From: Denitromonas sp.
GTDB lineage: Bacteria; Pseudomonadota; Gammaproteobacteria; Burkholderiales; Rhodocyclaceae
Length of the DNA: 64,000 nt
Assembly: GCF_034676725.1 (NCBI RefSeq)
Contig: NZ_JAUCBR010000004.1
Span: forward strand, 3,810,001-3,874,000
Reading direction: 5' to 3'
Shown: one piece after another, positions 1 through 9,175 of the stretch
Layout: each line of letters starts with the position of its first letter
Numbering within the stretch: position 1 is the first letter of the stretch
Position numbers and translations under genes: made by a program
The notes under the pieces: model-generated
Told to the model about the DNA's origin: nothing
The model's database searches: none
What the model saw: only the letters and a program-made list of their open reading frames with translations

Positions 1-1199
1 TGAACGACCCCTCTCCGTTCACGCTGCTCGCTTTCGAACTCGCGGTCGCACGGCGGCGCGGCATCCCCTGGAGCAAGATCTCCGGCACGTCGAATCAGAG
101 CGATTGCATCTCCCACTTCGTGGCGAACCACATGTTCTTCCGCATCGATCTGCAGGGTGCGCGGCGGATCGTGATTGACCACATCGACTTTTCCAACAAG
201 CATGTACCGCGCTGGAATCCGCTGTCAATCGTCGGCCAGCACATGCAGCAGGCTGGCGCCACGCCAGCCGAGGCGATGGCGTTCACGCTGTGCTCGGGTA
301 TCCAGTATGCGGAAGACTGCATCGCCCGCGGGATGGACCCCGACAGCTTCCTGCCGCGCTTCACCTTCTTCTTCGACATTTCCATCAGCCTGTTCGAAGA
401 AGTGGCCAAGTTCCGCGCCGGCCGCCGCATCTGGGCCCGTTTGTGCCGCGAGCGCTTCGGCGCAAAGGATCCGCGTTCCTGGCGTTTCAAATTCCATGGC
501 CAGACCTCGGGCGTGGACCTGACCCGGCAGCAACCGCTCAACAACATCGCACGCGTTACCGTTCAGGCGATGGCCGGGATCTTTGGCGGCCTGCAATCGC
601 TGCACACCGATTCGTACGACGAGGTGTTCTCCACCCCGACGGCAGAAGCCGCGCGCATTGCGGTGGCCACGCAGAACATTCTGCGCGAGGAAGCGCATCT
701 GACCGACGTGATTGATCCCCTGGGCGGTTCGTACTACATCGAGACGCTGACCGATCAGATGGAAGAAAAGATCAATTCCCTGATCGAGCTGATCGATTCG
801 GCGGGCGGCATGTATCAGGCCGTGAACAAGGGCCTGGTGCAGCAGATGATCGGCGAGTCGGCGTTGAAGTTCCAGAAGCAAATCGACTCCGGCGAACAGA
901 CCATCGTGGGCGTCAATGCCTACCAGATCGAGGAAAACGACGCCAACTACCCGGCCCTCGAGTATCCGGCACGCGAGCGGATGGAAATGCAGGTCAAGAG
1001 ACTGACCGAGTTCAAGAAAACGCGCTCTCAGTCGGCCGTGGCAAAAGCCCTGGATGTGCTCGCCAGTGCGGCCAACTCGAAAGAGGCCAACGTGTTCGAG
1101 CAGGTGGTGGAAGCCGCCGACGCAGGTGCCACGCACGGCGAGATTTGCGCCACGCTGCGCAGGGAGATGGGCTTTGGCCAACCGCTGACGATCGTATGA
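1..1199 (+). CDS. B12-dependent acyl-CoA mutase, large subunit (5' partial)
   Basis: The reading frame is open from base 3 and enters the window already in coding sequence, so the N-terminus lies upstream. About 398 residues are visible. They carry the methylmalonyl-CoA mutase fold signatures: a SNQSDCISHF stretch, RFTFFFDIS, and the segment ending DPLGGSYYIETLTD typical of the TIM-barrel domain. The protein stops at GFGQPLTIV with no B12-binding domain, as in IcmA/HcmA-type large subunits that use a separate small B12 subunit. That subunit is not visible here and may lie upstream. The family interconverts branched and linear acyl-CoAs; the substrate cannot be told from this part. The stop overlaps the next start (ATGA), so translation is probably coupled to the MeaB-like chaperone. 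Confidence 0.88.
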   Translation, partial: NDPSPFTLLAFELAVARRRGIPWSKISGTSNQSDCISHFVANHMFFRIDLQGARRIVIDHIDFSNKHVPRWNPLSIVGQHMQQAGATPAEAMAFTLCSGIQYAEDCIARGMDPDSFLPRFTFFFDISISLFEEVAKFRAGRRIWARLCRERFGAKDPRSWRFKFHGQTSGVDLTRQQPLNNIARVTVQAMAGIFGGLQSLHTDSYDEVFSTPTAEAARIAVATQNILREEAHLTDVIDPLGGSYYIETLTDQMEEKINSLIELIDSAGGMYQAVNKGLVQQMIGESALKFQKQIDSGEQTIVGVNAYQIEENDANYPALEYPARERMEMQVKRLTEFKKTRSQSAVAKALDVLASAANSKEANVFEQVVEAADAGATHGEICATLRREMGFGQPLTIV

Positions 1200-2389
1200 G
1201 GATGCCGGTGGAATTTCGAATCGAAGACATTCTGAGTCGTGACCGCCGCGCCATCGCCCGTGCCGTCACTGCGCTTGAAAGCGGCGATGAACGCATGCAC
1301 GCCATCCGTTTCTCGGTTGCCGAGCATGTCGGGCACGCGCATGTGATCGGCGTGACAGGGCCTCCGGGGGGCGGCAAGTCGACACTGGTATCGGTCCTGA
1401 TCGAAGCGCTGAGAGCGCGCAGCCTGACGGTGGCGGTGATCGCAGTCGACCCGTCGAGTCCGATCACGGGTGGAGCGGTGCTCGGCGACCGCATCCGGAT
1501 GGGTGCGATGCAGAGCGACGACGGCGTGTTCATCCGCTCGCTGGCTTCGCGCGGCCACCTTGGCGGGCTTTCGGCGGCGGCGGCCGACGTGATCGATCTG
1601 TTCGACGCGGCCGGGTTCGACGTGCTCATCGTGGAAGCCGTAGGCTCGGGGCAGTCGGAAGTCGAGATTACGCGCTACGCCGATACCCGGATCGTCATTT
1701 GTCCACCAGGCCTGGGCGACGACGTGCAAGCCATCAAGGCAGGCATCCTTGAAATTGCCGATGCCTTTGTCGTCACCAAGGCAGACCTGCCTGACGCTGC
1801 GCGCACCGAAGAGCAGCTCAAGGCGATGCTGGCGCTGCGCACCGACCAGAGCATCGTGCCGCCGGTAATGAAGACAGTGGCCGTTTCAGGAGAAGGGATT
1901 GCACAACTTGTCGACTGGCTCTGCGCTCGAGAGCACAAGGGGACGCGGCACCTGGGCAGTCCGGCAAATGCGGCGCGCAAGCTCCTGTCGAAGCTGATTC
2001 GAGCCGACGGGTACGCTCGCCACCTGGGCCTTGAGCTGATAGAAGCGTCCCCAGGCAGCGCTACCGTTCGCATGGAGGTTCAGGCGCATCACATCAACTT
2101 CAACGGGCGCTGCCACGGCGGCGCGATCTTCGCGCTGGGCGACACGGCCCTCGGACTTGCCTGCAATTCCTACGGACGGATTGCGACGCTGGTGGACGGG
2201 CAGATCAGCATTGCCTCTGCCGTGGAAGGGGGCGAATGGCTGGTCGCGCATGCCTTTGAAGTATCCCGTTCGCGCAAGATCGGGAGCTACCGGGTGAACA
2301 TCACGCGCGCCAGGAATGGACAATACGTGGCCGGGCTGCACGGCACGGTCTACCTCCTGGACCAGTCGCTGCAGGTTGAAGGGAGCTGA
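1196..2389 (+). CDS. MeaB-type GTPase fused to a PaaI-like hotdog thioesterase
   Basis: This is a 397-residue two-domain protein. Residues about 1-255 are a MeaB/ArgK G3E GTPase: the P-loop GPPGGGKS is at 55-62, then VDPSSP, and a TKAD specificity motif near 188. MeaB proteins load or protect the cobalamin of acyl-CoA mutases, which fits the mutase immediately upstream. Residues about 265-390 carry the hotdog signature HINFNGRCHGGAIFALGD of PaaI-family acyl-CoA thioesterases. The frame is continuous between the domains, so it reads as a real fusion. The start is taken at the ATG inside the ATGA overlap; another ATG lies two codons on. The thioesterase half may release or proofread CoA esters of this pathway. 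That role is inference. Confidence 0.85.
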   Translation: MRMPVEFRIEDILSRDRRAIARAVTALESGDERMHAIRFSVAEHVGHAHVIGVTGPPGGGKSTLVSVLIEALRARSLTVAVIAVDPSSPITGGAVLGDRIRMGAMQSDDGVFIRSLASRGHLGGLSAAAADVIDLFDAAGFDVLIVEAVGSGQSEVEITRYADTRIVICPPGLGDDVQAIKAGILEIADAFVVTKADLPDAARTEEQLKAMLALRTDQSIVPPVMKTVAVSGEGIAQLVDWLCAREHKGTRHLGSPANAARKLLSKLIRADGYARHLGLELIEASPGSATVRMEVQAHHINFNGRCHGGAIFALGDTALGLACNSYGRIATLVDGQISIASAVEGGEWLVAHAFEVSRSRKIGSYRVNITRARNGQYVAGLHGTVYLLDQSLQVEGS

Positions 2390-2391
2390 CG

Positions 2392-2784
2392 ATGGTCCGA
2401 ACGGTTCTCCCCCATCCTCGCGCGCACTCGGCGAAGGAGCAGGTGCGGATGCTCAAGCGCAGCCTCGCAGTCGGAGCCCGCAGCGGCGCGTCCGCCGAGG
2501 ATTGCCAGCGCGCGTGCCAGGCCGCGTTGCAACTGCTCGCACGCAGCGTTCAGAACGGCCATCGACGCCTCGCCCTGATCCGTCTCGGCGACGCGGTGCG
2601 CGTCGGGGCCCAAGTGCAGCCGGAATACTGGCGGTACTGCGAAGCCGTGGCGGCGGACGGCACGGACGCCGACCTGCGCGCCCTTTTCCTAGCAGCGCAG
2701 CGCCAGCATGCCCTGCGGCGGCACGAGGATCGCGCAGCCGTCGCGCCAATACCCGGCTTTCAATCTCAACTCGAAGGGATGTGA
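2392..2784 (+). CDS. Small protein of unknown function in the catabolic operon
   Basis: A 130-residue frame starts two bases after the fusion gene's stop, with a good ribosome site (GGGAG) in front. The product is helical, rich in Ala, Arg and Gln, and has no family I recognise. Its position between mutase chaperone and CoA ligase, and its near-overlap with both neighbours, support it being translated. It could be an accessory or regulatory subunit of the pathway; no catalytic motif is visible. Confidence 0.55.
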   Translation: MVRTVLPHPRAHSAKEQVRMLKRSLAVGARSGASAEDCQRACQAALQLLARSVQNGHRRLALIRLGDAVRVGAQVQPEYWRYCEAVAADGTDADLRALFLAAQRQHALRRHEDRAAVAPIPGFQSQLEGM

Positions 2785-2789
2785 GCACC

Positions 2790-4736
2790 ATGCAGACAAC
2801 GTTCCCCCGCCTCTTGCTGGAGCAAGCCCGCCTGCGCCCCCGTGACACCGCGATGCGCGAAAAAAAGTACGGCATATGGCAGGTCACAAGCTGGGCCGAC
2901 ATGGCGCAGCTTGTGGAGGCACTGGCTTGCGGTTTGCATCAGGCCGGAATCGTGCGGGGTGAACACGTCGTGGTTGTCGGTGCAAACCGTCCGCGGCTGT
3001 ATGCAACGATGCTGGCTTTGCAATCGCTGGGGGCCGTACCGGTCCCGCTCTATCAGGACGCTGTCGCCACAGAATGCATCTTCCCGATCAACAACGCGGA
3101 GGTGCGTTTCGCGATCGTGGAAGATCAGGAGCAGGTCGACAAGATGCTGGAGATACGCGACCGCTGTCCGCAGCTCACGCACATCTACTATGACGACCCG
3201 CGCGGCATGCGCAACTACGAGGAACCCGGTCTGCATGCGCTGGACGAACTGGTGGCCAGCGGCGGTGTTTTTGCGACGGGGCATCCCGGATTCTTTCGCG
3301 AGCAGATCGAACTGGGCGAGCCGGAAGACGTCGCGTCATTGTTCTTCACCAGCGGCACGACAGGCAATCCGAAGGGCGTCGTGCATACGCATGCGAACCT
3401 CATCGACCGGGCACGGGCCGGCATCGCGTTCGACCGCCTCACCGCGCAGGAGGAAGTGCTCGCCTACCTGCCGCCGGCGTGGATCGGCCAGAGCATTTTC
3501 TCCTACGCGCAGTGGCTGGTGGCCGGCTATGTGGTCAACTGCCCTGAGTCGTCGGGCACGGTGACGATCGACATGAACGAAGTCGGGCCCACGTACTACT
3601 TCGCGCCTCCGCGCGTGTTCGAGGGGCTGCTCACGAATGTGATGATCCGCATGGAGGATGCGGGCGCCATCAAGCGCGCGATGTTTCACTACTTCATGAA
3701 AGTCGCGCGCCGTGTCGGGCCGGCGAAGATGAGCGGACGCCCGGTCGGCCTGTCCGACCGGCTGCTCTATGCGCTGGGCAATGTCCTGGTGTACCGGCCG
3801 CTTCGCAACAGCCTGGGGATGAGCCGCATCCGCGTGGCCTACACCGCGGGCGAAGCCATCGGTCCGGACCTGTTCACGTTCTACCGCTCGCTCGGCATCA
3901 ACCTCAAGCAGCTCTACGGCCAGACCGAAACGGCGGTGTTCGTATGCCTGCAACCCGACGACCAGGCCCAGGCGGACACCGTGGGCGTGCCTTGCGATGG
4001 CGTGGAAATCAAACTGTCCGAGGACGGCGAAGTGCTGGTCCGGTCGCCCGGCCTGCTCAAGGGTTACTACAAGGACCCGAAGGCGACGGCCGAAGTGCTG
4101 ACCGAGGACGGCTGGTACCGCACGAATGACGCCGGCATCATCGACGCTCAAGGACACCTGCGCATCATCGACCGCGTCAAGGACGTCGGACGCCTCAAGG
4201 GCGGGCCGTACGACGGCGCCTTGTTCGCACCCAAGTACGTTGAGAACAAGCTCAAGTTCTTTTCGTACATCAAGGAGGCGGTGGCCTTCGGCGATCAGCG
4301 CGAGAAGGTATGCGTGATGATCAATATCGACTTCGAGGCCGTCGGCAATTGGGCGGAAAGGCGTGGCATGCCTTACGCCGGTTACACCGATCTCGCGCAG
4401 AAGCCCCAGGTGTACGAGCTCATCCTTGAGTGCGTCGAAAAAGTCAACGCGGATCTGAGCGAGGATGCCATGCTGGCCGGCAGCCAGATCAGCCGGTTCC
4501 TGGTCCTGCACAAGGAGCTCGACGCCGACGACGGCGAACTCACGCGCACGAACAAGGTTCGCCGCGGCTTCATCGGCGACAAGTACCGCGTGCTGGTCGA
4601 TGCGCTGTATGAGGGACGCAGCGAGCAGTTCATCGAAACCCAGGTCAAGTTCGAAGACGGTCGTACGACGACGGTGAGTGCCACCTTGAAGATCGGCGAC
4701 GCCAGAACGTTCTCCACGATGAAAGGGGCAGCATGA
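2790..4736 (+). CDS. AMP-forming acyl-CoA ligase (long-chain FACS-like)
   Basis: A 648-residue member of the ANL adenylate-forming superfamily. The phosphate-binding motif is FTSGTTGNPKGVVH, followed by YTAGEAIGPD, YGQTE, YRTNDAG and DRVKDVGRLKGG. The C-terminal region contains GELTRTNKVRRGF, which supplies the conserved lysine region. It should activate a carboxylic acid to its CoA thioester with ATP. The length and the large C-terminal domain resemble long-chain FACS-type enzymes rather than benzoate ligases, but the operon suggests a short or branched acid. The ATG at 2790 has a GAAGGGA site upstream; a GTG nine bases earlier is the alternative. The stop overlaps livG by four bases. Confidence 0.87.
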   Translation: MQTTFPRLLLEQARLRPRDTAMREKKYGIWQVTSWADMAQLVEALACGLHQAGIVRGEHVVVVGANRPRLYATMLALQSLGAVPVPLYQDAVATECIFPINNAEVRFAIVEDQEQVDKMLEIRDRCPQLTHIYYDDPRGMRNYEEPGLHALDELVASGGVFATGHPGFFREQIELGEPEDVASLFFTSGTTGNPKGVVHTHANLIDRARAGIAFDRLTAQEEVLAYLPPAWIGQSIFSYAQWLVAGYVVNCPESSGTVTIDMNEVGPTYYFAPPRVFEGLLTNVMIRMEDAGAIKRAMFHYFMKVARRVGPAKMSGRPVGLSDRLLYALGNVLVYRPLRNSLGMSRIRVAYTAGEAIGPDLFTFYRSLGINLKQLYGQTETAVFVCLQPDDQAQADTVGVPCDGVEIKLSEDGEVLVRSPGLLKGYYKDPKATAEVLTEDGWYRTNDAGIIDAQGHLRIIDRVKDVGRLKGGPYDGALFAPKYVENKLKFFSYIKEAVAFGDQREKVCVMINIDFEAVGNWAERRGMPYAGYTDLAQKPQVYELILECVEKVNADLSEDAMLAGSQISRFLVLHKELDADDGELTRTNKVRRGFIGDKYRVLVDALYEGRSEQFIETQVKFEDGRTTTVSATLKIGDARTFSTMKGAA

Positions 4737-5528
4737 GCAAGAAGATCGGTGACGTCATCCTGGATGTGCAGAACATCAGCCTGCGTTTCGGCGGCGTCAA
4801 GGCGCTGACCGACATCAGCTTCAACGTTCGGGAACGGGAGATCCGTTCCATCATCGGTCCGAACGGCGCCGGAAAGAGCTCCATGCTCAACTGCATCAAC
4901 GGCGTGTATCAGCCGCAGGAAGGCTCGATCGTCTTTCGCGGCCAGACGTTCAGCCAGATGAACAGCCGCCAGGTCGCCGAGATGGGGATCGCGCGCACGT
5001 TCCAGAACCTGGCGCTGTTCAAGGGCATGAGCGTGGTCGACAACATCATGACCGGGCGCAATCTGCGCATCAAGAGCAACCTGTTCATGCAGGCCATCCG
5101 CAATCCGTTCGGCATCGGCGGGGCACAGCGCGAAGAAGAACAGCACAGGGAATTCGTCGAACACATCATCGATTTTCTCGAAATCCAGGCCTATCGGAAA
5201 ACACCGGTCGGGCAGCTGTCGTACGGACTGCAGAAGCGTGTTCGACCTGGGGCGCGCGCTGGCTATGGAGCCGAAGGTGCTGCTGCTGGACGAACCCATG
5301 GCGGGGATGAACCTGGAAGAAAAGCAGGACATGAGCCGCTTCATCCTGGACGTCAACGACGAATTCGGAACCACGGTCGTCCTGATCGAGCACGACATGG
5401 GCGTGGTGATGGACATCTCCGATCGAGTCGTCGTGCTCGACTACGGCAGGAAGATCGGCGATGGCACGCCCGAGGAAGTCCGCAGCAACGATGAAGTCAT
5501 CAGGGCTTACCTCGGCACGACGAATTAG
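4733..5528 (+). pseudogene. livG: LivG-like ABC ATPase with a +1 frameshift
   Basis: This is the ATP-binding subunit of a branched-chain amino acid/amide-type importer. The first frame gives the Walker A GPNGAGKS, the Q-loop region TFQNLALFKGMSV, and LSYGLQKRV. The second frame continues with DLGRALAMEPKVLLLDEPMAG (signature end, Walker B) and IEHDMGVVMDI. The break lies in the GTTCGAC at 5240-5246. Removing one T restores QKRVDLGRALAM, exactly the family pattern. As written the protein would lose its Walker B. Given an otherwise intact operon, a sequencing or assembly error is as likely as real decay. It overlaps the ligase gene at ATGA. Confidence 0.85.
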
Positions 5529-5648
5529 GGACGGCATGACCCGCGCGGCCTCGACCTTTCGCCGGAAAGCGTCGTGGCCGAGGCTCCTGGAAAGCGGACC
5601 CACTGGGATTTCAACTGGCGCAGCGCCAACGGTTTCAAGGGTGGAACG

Positions 5649-6578
5649 ATGGCATTTTTTCTCGAAACGCTACTGGGCGGCCTGATGGCCGGGATGTTGT
5701 ATTCGCTGGTGGCGCTGGGCTTCGTCCTGATTTTCAAGGCGTCCGGCGTGTTCAACTTTGCTCAGGGTGCGATGGTGCTGTTTGCCGCGCTGGCCATGGC
5801 ACGGTTTGCGGAATGGGCGCCGGCGTGGTTCGGCTTTGAGAGCAAGTTCCTGGCAAATCTCATTGCATTCGCTCTCGCCGCAGCGCTGATGTTCGTGCTG
5901 GCCTGGCTGATCGAGCGCCTGGTGCTGCGGCACCTCGTCAACCAGGAAGCGGCGACCCTGCTCATGGCGACCCTGGGCATCACCTATTTCATCGATGGCC
6001 TCGGCCAGACCATATTCGGCAGTGACATCTACCGGATCGATGTCGGCATGCCCAAGGACCCGGCCTTTGTTCTGGAAAGCGTGTTCGAAGGCGGCGTCCT
6101 CGTCAATCTGGAAGACGTCTATGCCGCCTGCCTGGCTGCGCTGCTGGTCGCCCTGCTGTCGCTGTTTTTCCAGAAGACCGTGACCGGTCGCGCGCTGCGC
6201 GCGGTGGCGGACGATCATCAGGCGGCGCAATCGATCGGCATTCCGCTCAACGGCATCTGGGTCGTCGTCTGGTGCGTGGCCGGCATCGTCGCGCTGGTGG
6301 CCGGCATCATCTGGGGCTCCAAGCTGGGCGTGCAGTTTTCGCTGACCACGGTCGCCTTGCGCGCCCTGCCCGTGATCATCCTCGGCGGGCTGACGTCCGT
6401 GCCGGGCGCGATCATCGGCGGCCTGATCATCGGCGTCGGAGAAAAGCTTTCCGAGGTCTACCTCGGACCGTACATCGGAGGCGGCATCGAGATCTGGTTT
6501 GCCTACGCGCTGGCATTGGTGTTCCTGCTGTTCCGCCCGCAGGGACTGTTCGGCGAAAAGATCATCGACCGCGTGTAG
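5649..6578 (+). CDS. livH: Liv-type ABC permease, LivH family
   Basis: A 309-residue polytopic membrane protein with repeated hydrophobic segments, starting AFFLETLLGGLMAGMLYSLV. It has family landmarks such as GVFNFAQGA near the N-terminus, LRAVADDHQAAQSIGI in the cytoplasmic EAA-like loop, and ALPVIILGGLTSVPGAIIGG before the last helices. It forms the inner-membrane channel with LivM. The ATG at 5649 is preceded by AAGGGTGG. The 120-base gap after livG is open in the same frame but has no recognisable domain, so I start at the conserved hydrophobic region. Confidence 0.88.
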   Translation: MAFFLETLLGGLMAGMLYSLVALGFVLIFKASGVFNFAQGAMVLFAALAMARFAEWAPAWFGFESKFLANLIAFALAAALMFVLAWLIERLVLRHLVNQEAATLLMATLGITYFIDGLGQTIFGSDIYRIDVGMPKDPAFVLESVFEGGVLVNLEDVYAACLAALLVALLSLFFQKTVTGRALRAVADDHQAAQSIGIPLNGIWVVVWCVAGIVALVAGIIWGSKLGVQFSLTTVALRALPVIILGGLTSVPGAIIGGLIIGVGEKLSEVYLGPYIGGGIEIWFAYALALVFLLFRPQGLFGEKIIDRV

Positions 6579-6590
6579 GGAGACAACAGA

Positions 6591-7667
6591 ATGATTTATC
6601 AAGAGAACGGGCAACTCAAGATCTCCTACCGGGCCGATCAGCAGATCTTCCCGATCCTGCAGGACCGCTGGGCAGTGCTTGCCATACTGGCCCTTGCCTT
6701 TGCCGGCATTCCCATGCTGGCGGACGAATATCTGTTTCGTGCCATTCTGATTCCCTTCCTGATCCTGTCCCTGGCCGCCATCGGAGTCAACATCCTGGTT
6801 GGCTATTGCGGACAGATTTCCATGGGTTCCGGCGCCTTCATGGCGGTCGGGGCCTACATGGCCTACAACGCTTACGTGCGCATCGACGCCATGCCGCTGA
6901 TCGGGGCACTGCTGGTCGGTGGCGCATCCGCCACCCTGGTCGGGATGTTCTTCGGCATCCCGAGCCTGCGCGTCAAGGGCTTGTATCTGGCTGTCGCCAC
7001 GCTGGCCGCGCAGTTTTTCTGCGACTGGGCATTCCTGCGCATCGGCTGGTTCACCAACAACAGTTCATCCGGGTCGGTTTCGGTTTCGAATCTCGACGTG
7101 CTGGGCTGGACCGTTTCGTCACCTCTGGAAAAGTATCTGTTCTGCCTGAGCTTCGTGGTCGTGTTCGCGCTGATCGCAAAGAACCTGGTGCGCTCGGCCA
7201 TCGGCCGCGAATGGATGGCCATCCGGGACATGGACGTGGCCGCAACCGTCATCGGCATACGGCCCATGTACGCCAAGCTCAGCGCCTTCGCCGTGAGCTC
7301 CTTCATCGTCGGCGTGGCGGGTGCATTGTGGGGCTTCGTGCATCTGGGTGCCTGGGAGCCGTCCGCATTTTCCATCGATCGCTCCTTCCAGTTGCTGTTC
7401 ATGGTCATCATCGGCGGCATGGGTTCGATCATGGGCAGTTTCTTCGGAGCGGCCTTCATCGTCGTGCTTCCCATCGTGCTGAGTCAGCTCGTGCCTGCGC
7501 TCGGAGCCCTGGTCGGCCTGTCGATCTCGACGGCTGCGGTCTCCCATATCGAGGCGATGGTGTTCGGCGCGCTCATCGTCTGGTTTCTCATCGTTGAACC
7601 GCATGGCCTGGCCAAGCTGTGGAGCACCGGTAAACAAAAATTGCGGGTATGGCCTTTCCCGCATTAG
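6591..7667 (+). CDS. livM: Liv-type ABC permease, LivM family
   Basis: A 358-residue polytopic membrane protein with the LivM landmarks GYCGQISMGSGAFMAVGAY and GIPSLRVKGLYLAVATLA. The loop REWMAIRDMDVAATVIGI should contact the ATPases. It starts twelve bases after livH and should form the heterodimeric permease with it. The extended N-terminus of about 30 hydrophilic residues before the first helix is common in the family. Confidence 0.88.
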   Translation: MIYQENGQLKISYRADQQIFPILQDRWAVLAILALAFAGIPMLADEYLFRAILIPFLILSLAAIGVNILVGYCGQISMGSGAFMAVGAYMAYNAYVRIDAMPLIGALLVGGASATLVGMFFGIPSLRVKGLYLAVATLAAQFFCDWAFLRIGWFTNNSSSGSVSVSNLDVLGWTVSSPLEKYLFCLSFVVVFALIAKNLVRSAIGREWMAIRDMDVAATVIGIRPMYAKLSAFAVSSFIVGVAGALWGFVHLGAWEPSAFSIDRSFQLLFMVIIGGMGSIMGSFFGAAFIVVLPIVLSQLVPALGALVGLSISTAAVSHIEAMVFGALIVWFLIVEPHGLAKLWSTGKQKLRVWPFPH

Positions 7668-7719
7668 ACGCAGCGAAGTCGTTCGCCCGTTTTTCTTCAT
7701 AACAAAGAGGAGACACAGA

Positions 7720-9051
7720 ATGAAAGCACGACCCCTGATTCGCTCAACCGCGCTGGTCGCCGCGATGTGCGGCATGCTGGCCGCTCCATCGGCATTTGCC
7801 CAACCCAAGGAGCAGTTCTTCCCGCTGCTGACCTTCCGCACCGGTCCGTATGCGCCGAGCGGAACGCCCTGGGCCAACGGCTTTGTCGATTACTTCAAGC
7901 TCGTCAATGAAAGAGGCGGCATCAACGGCGTCAAGATCCTCTGGGAGGAGTGCGAAACGGGCTATGCCACCGACCGCGGTGTGGAGTGCTATGAGCGCCT
8001 CAAGGGCAAGCATGGTGGGGCGACGGTCTTTCAAACCATGTCGACCGGCATTACTTTCGCGCTGACGGAGAAGGCGCCGCAGGACGGCATTCCGATTCTC
8101 ACGCCCGGCTATGGCTTGAGCGAAAGCGCGGACGGCTCGGTCTTCAAATGGAGCTTCCCGATCGCGGGCACGCACTGGGCGTCAGCCGACACGCAATTGC
8201 AGTATGTGGCCGGCAAGGTCGGCGGACTCGACAAGCTCAAGGGGAAGAAGATCACCCTGCTCTATCACGACAGCCCTTACGGCAAGGAAGCCATCCCGGT
8301 GCTGACCAAGCGGGCGCAGATGCATGGATTCGAGCTCTCGATGATTCCGGTTCCGCATCCGGGCCTGGAGCAGAAGTCGGCCTGGCTGCGGATTCGGCAG
8401 ACGCGCCCGGACTTCGTGCTGCTGTGGGGCTGGGGCGTGATGAACAGCACCGCCATCAAGGAGGCGCAGGCGACGGGGTATCCGCGAACCAAGATGGTGG
8501 GTGTCTGGCCGTCCGGCTCGGAGTCCGATGTCAAGGGCATCGACGGGGCCGAAGGCTATAGCGCGGTATTGATCCAGCCCGGCCCCGGTGCCAAGTCGAA
8601 GATCGCGCAGGAAGTGCTGCGGGTTCTGCACGCGAATGGAAAGGGGTCCGGCCCGAAGGAGGAAGTGGGCGAGGCGCTGTACATGCGCGGCCTGATGAAC
8701 GCCATGTTCGCGGTCGAAGGCGTGCGTCGCGCGCAGGAACGCTTCGGCATGGGCAAGGTCATGACGCCGGCCCAGGCCCGCTGGGGGTACGAAAACCTGA
8801 ACTTCGACGCGAAGAAAATCGAGGCTGCCGGCCTTGAAGATGTCATCCGCCCGTTTGCCACGTCCTGCACCGACCATATGGGCCCCTCGTGGGCCCGTGC
8901 CTACAAATGGGATGGCAAGGAGTGGCAGCTCGATTCCGACTGGCTGAAGGCTGACATGTCGATCCTCGAGCCCATGGTCAAGGCGGCGGCAAGCAGGTAC
9001 GCGGCCGAGAAGAAGATCACCGCGCGCAGCCCGCAAGACTGCGAATCCTGA
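7720..9051 (+). CDS. Periplasmic substrate-binding protein of the Liv-type importer
   Basis: A 443-residue type I periplasmic binding protein. It opens with a Sec signal peptide (basic KARPLIR, a hydrophobic core, AFA before the cut). The mature part has the bilobed ANF/LivK pattern: KEQFFPLLTFRTGPYAPSG, DRGVECYERLKGKHGG, and LYHDSPYGKEAIPVL at the hinge region. It binds the imported compound outside the inner membrane. The ATG is preceded by a near-perfect AAAGAGGAGA ribosome site, which fits the high expression usual for these proteins. Its divergence from LivK suggests a ligand other than leucine; similar proteins serve aromatic and alicyclic acids. Confidence 0.85.
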   Translation: MKARPLIRSTALVAAMCGMLAAPSAFAQPKEQFFPLLTFRTGPYAPSGTPWANGFVDYFKLVNERGGINGVKILWEECETGYATDRGVECYERLKGKHGGATVFQTMSTGITFALTEKAPQDGIPILTPGYGLSESADGSVFKWSFPIAGTHWASADTQLQYVAGKVGGLDKLKGKKITLLYHDSPYGKEAIPVLTKRAQMHGFELSMIPVPHPGLEQKSAWLRIRQTRPDFVLLWGWGVMNSTAIKEAQATGYPRTKMVGVWPSGSESDVKGIDGAEGYSAVLIQPGPGAKSKIAQEVLRVLHANGKGSGPKEEVGEALYMRGLMNAMFAVEGVRRAQERFGMGKVMTPAQARWGYENLNFDAKKIEAAGLEDVIRPFATSCTDHMGPSWARAYKWDGKEWQLDSDWLKADMSILEPMVKAAASRYAAEKKITARSPQDCES

Positions 9052-9175
9052 TGAGACCGATGCGGCCTGCTGCGCCGGGCCGCACGGTGATCCGGCACCC
9101 CAGTGCGCCGCCCGTATCGTCGCCCTCATGCAGCAGGGCGATTGGCGCGGGCGGCAGAAATTCGAGGTACCCCGT

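Noticed and set aside
2316..2789. N-terminal extension of the acyl-CoA ligase frame by about 158 codons
   Set aside because: The extension is Arg/Ser/Pro-rich, overlaps two well-supported genes, and lies before the start that matches the family and has a ribosome site.
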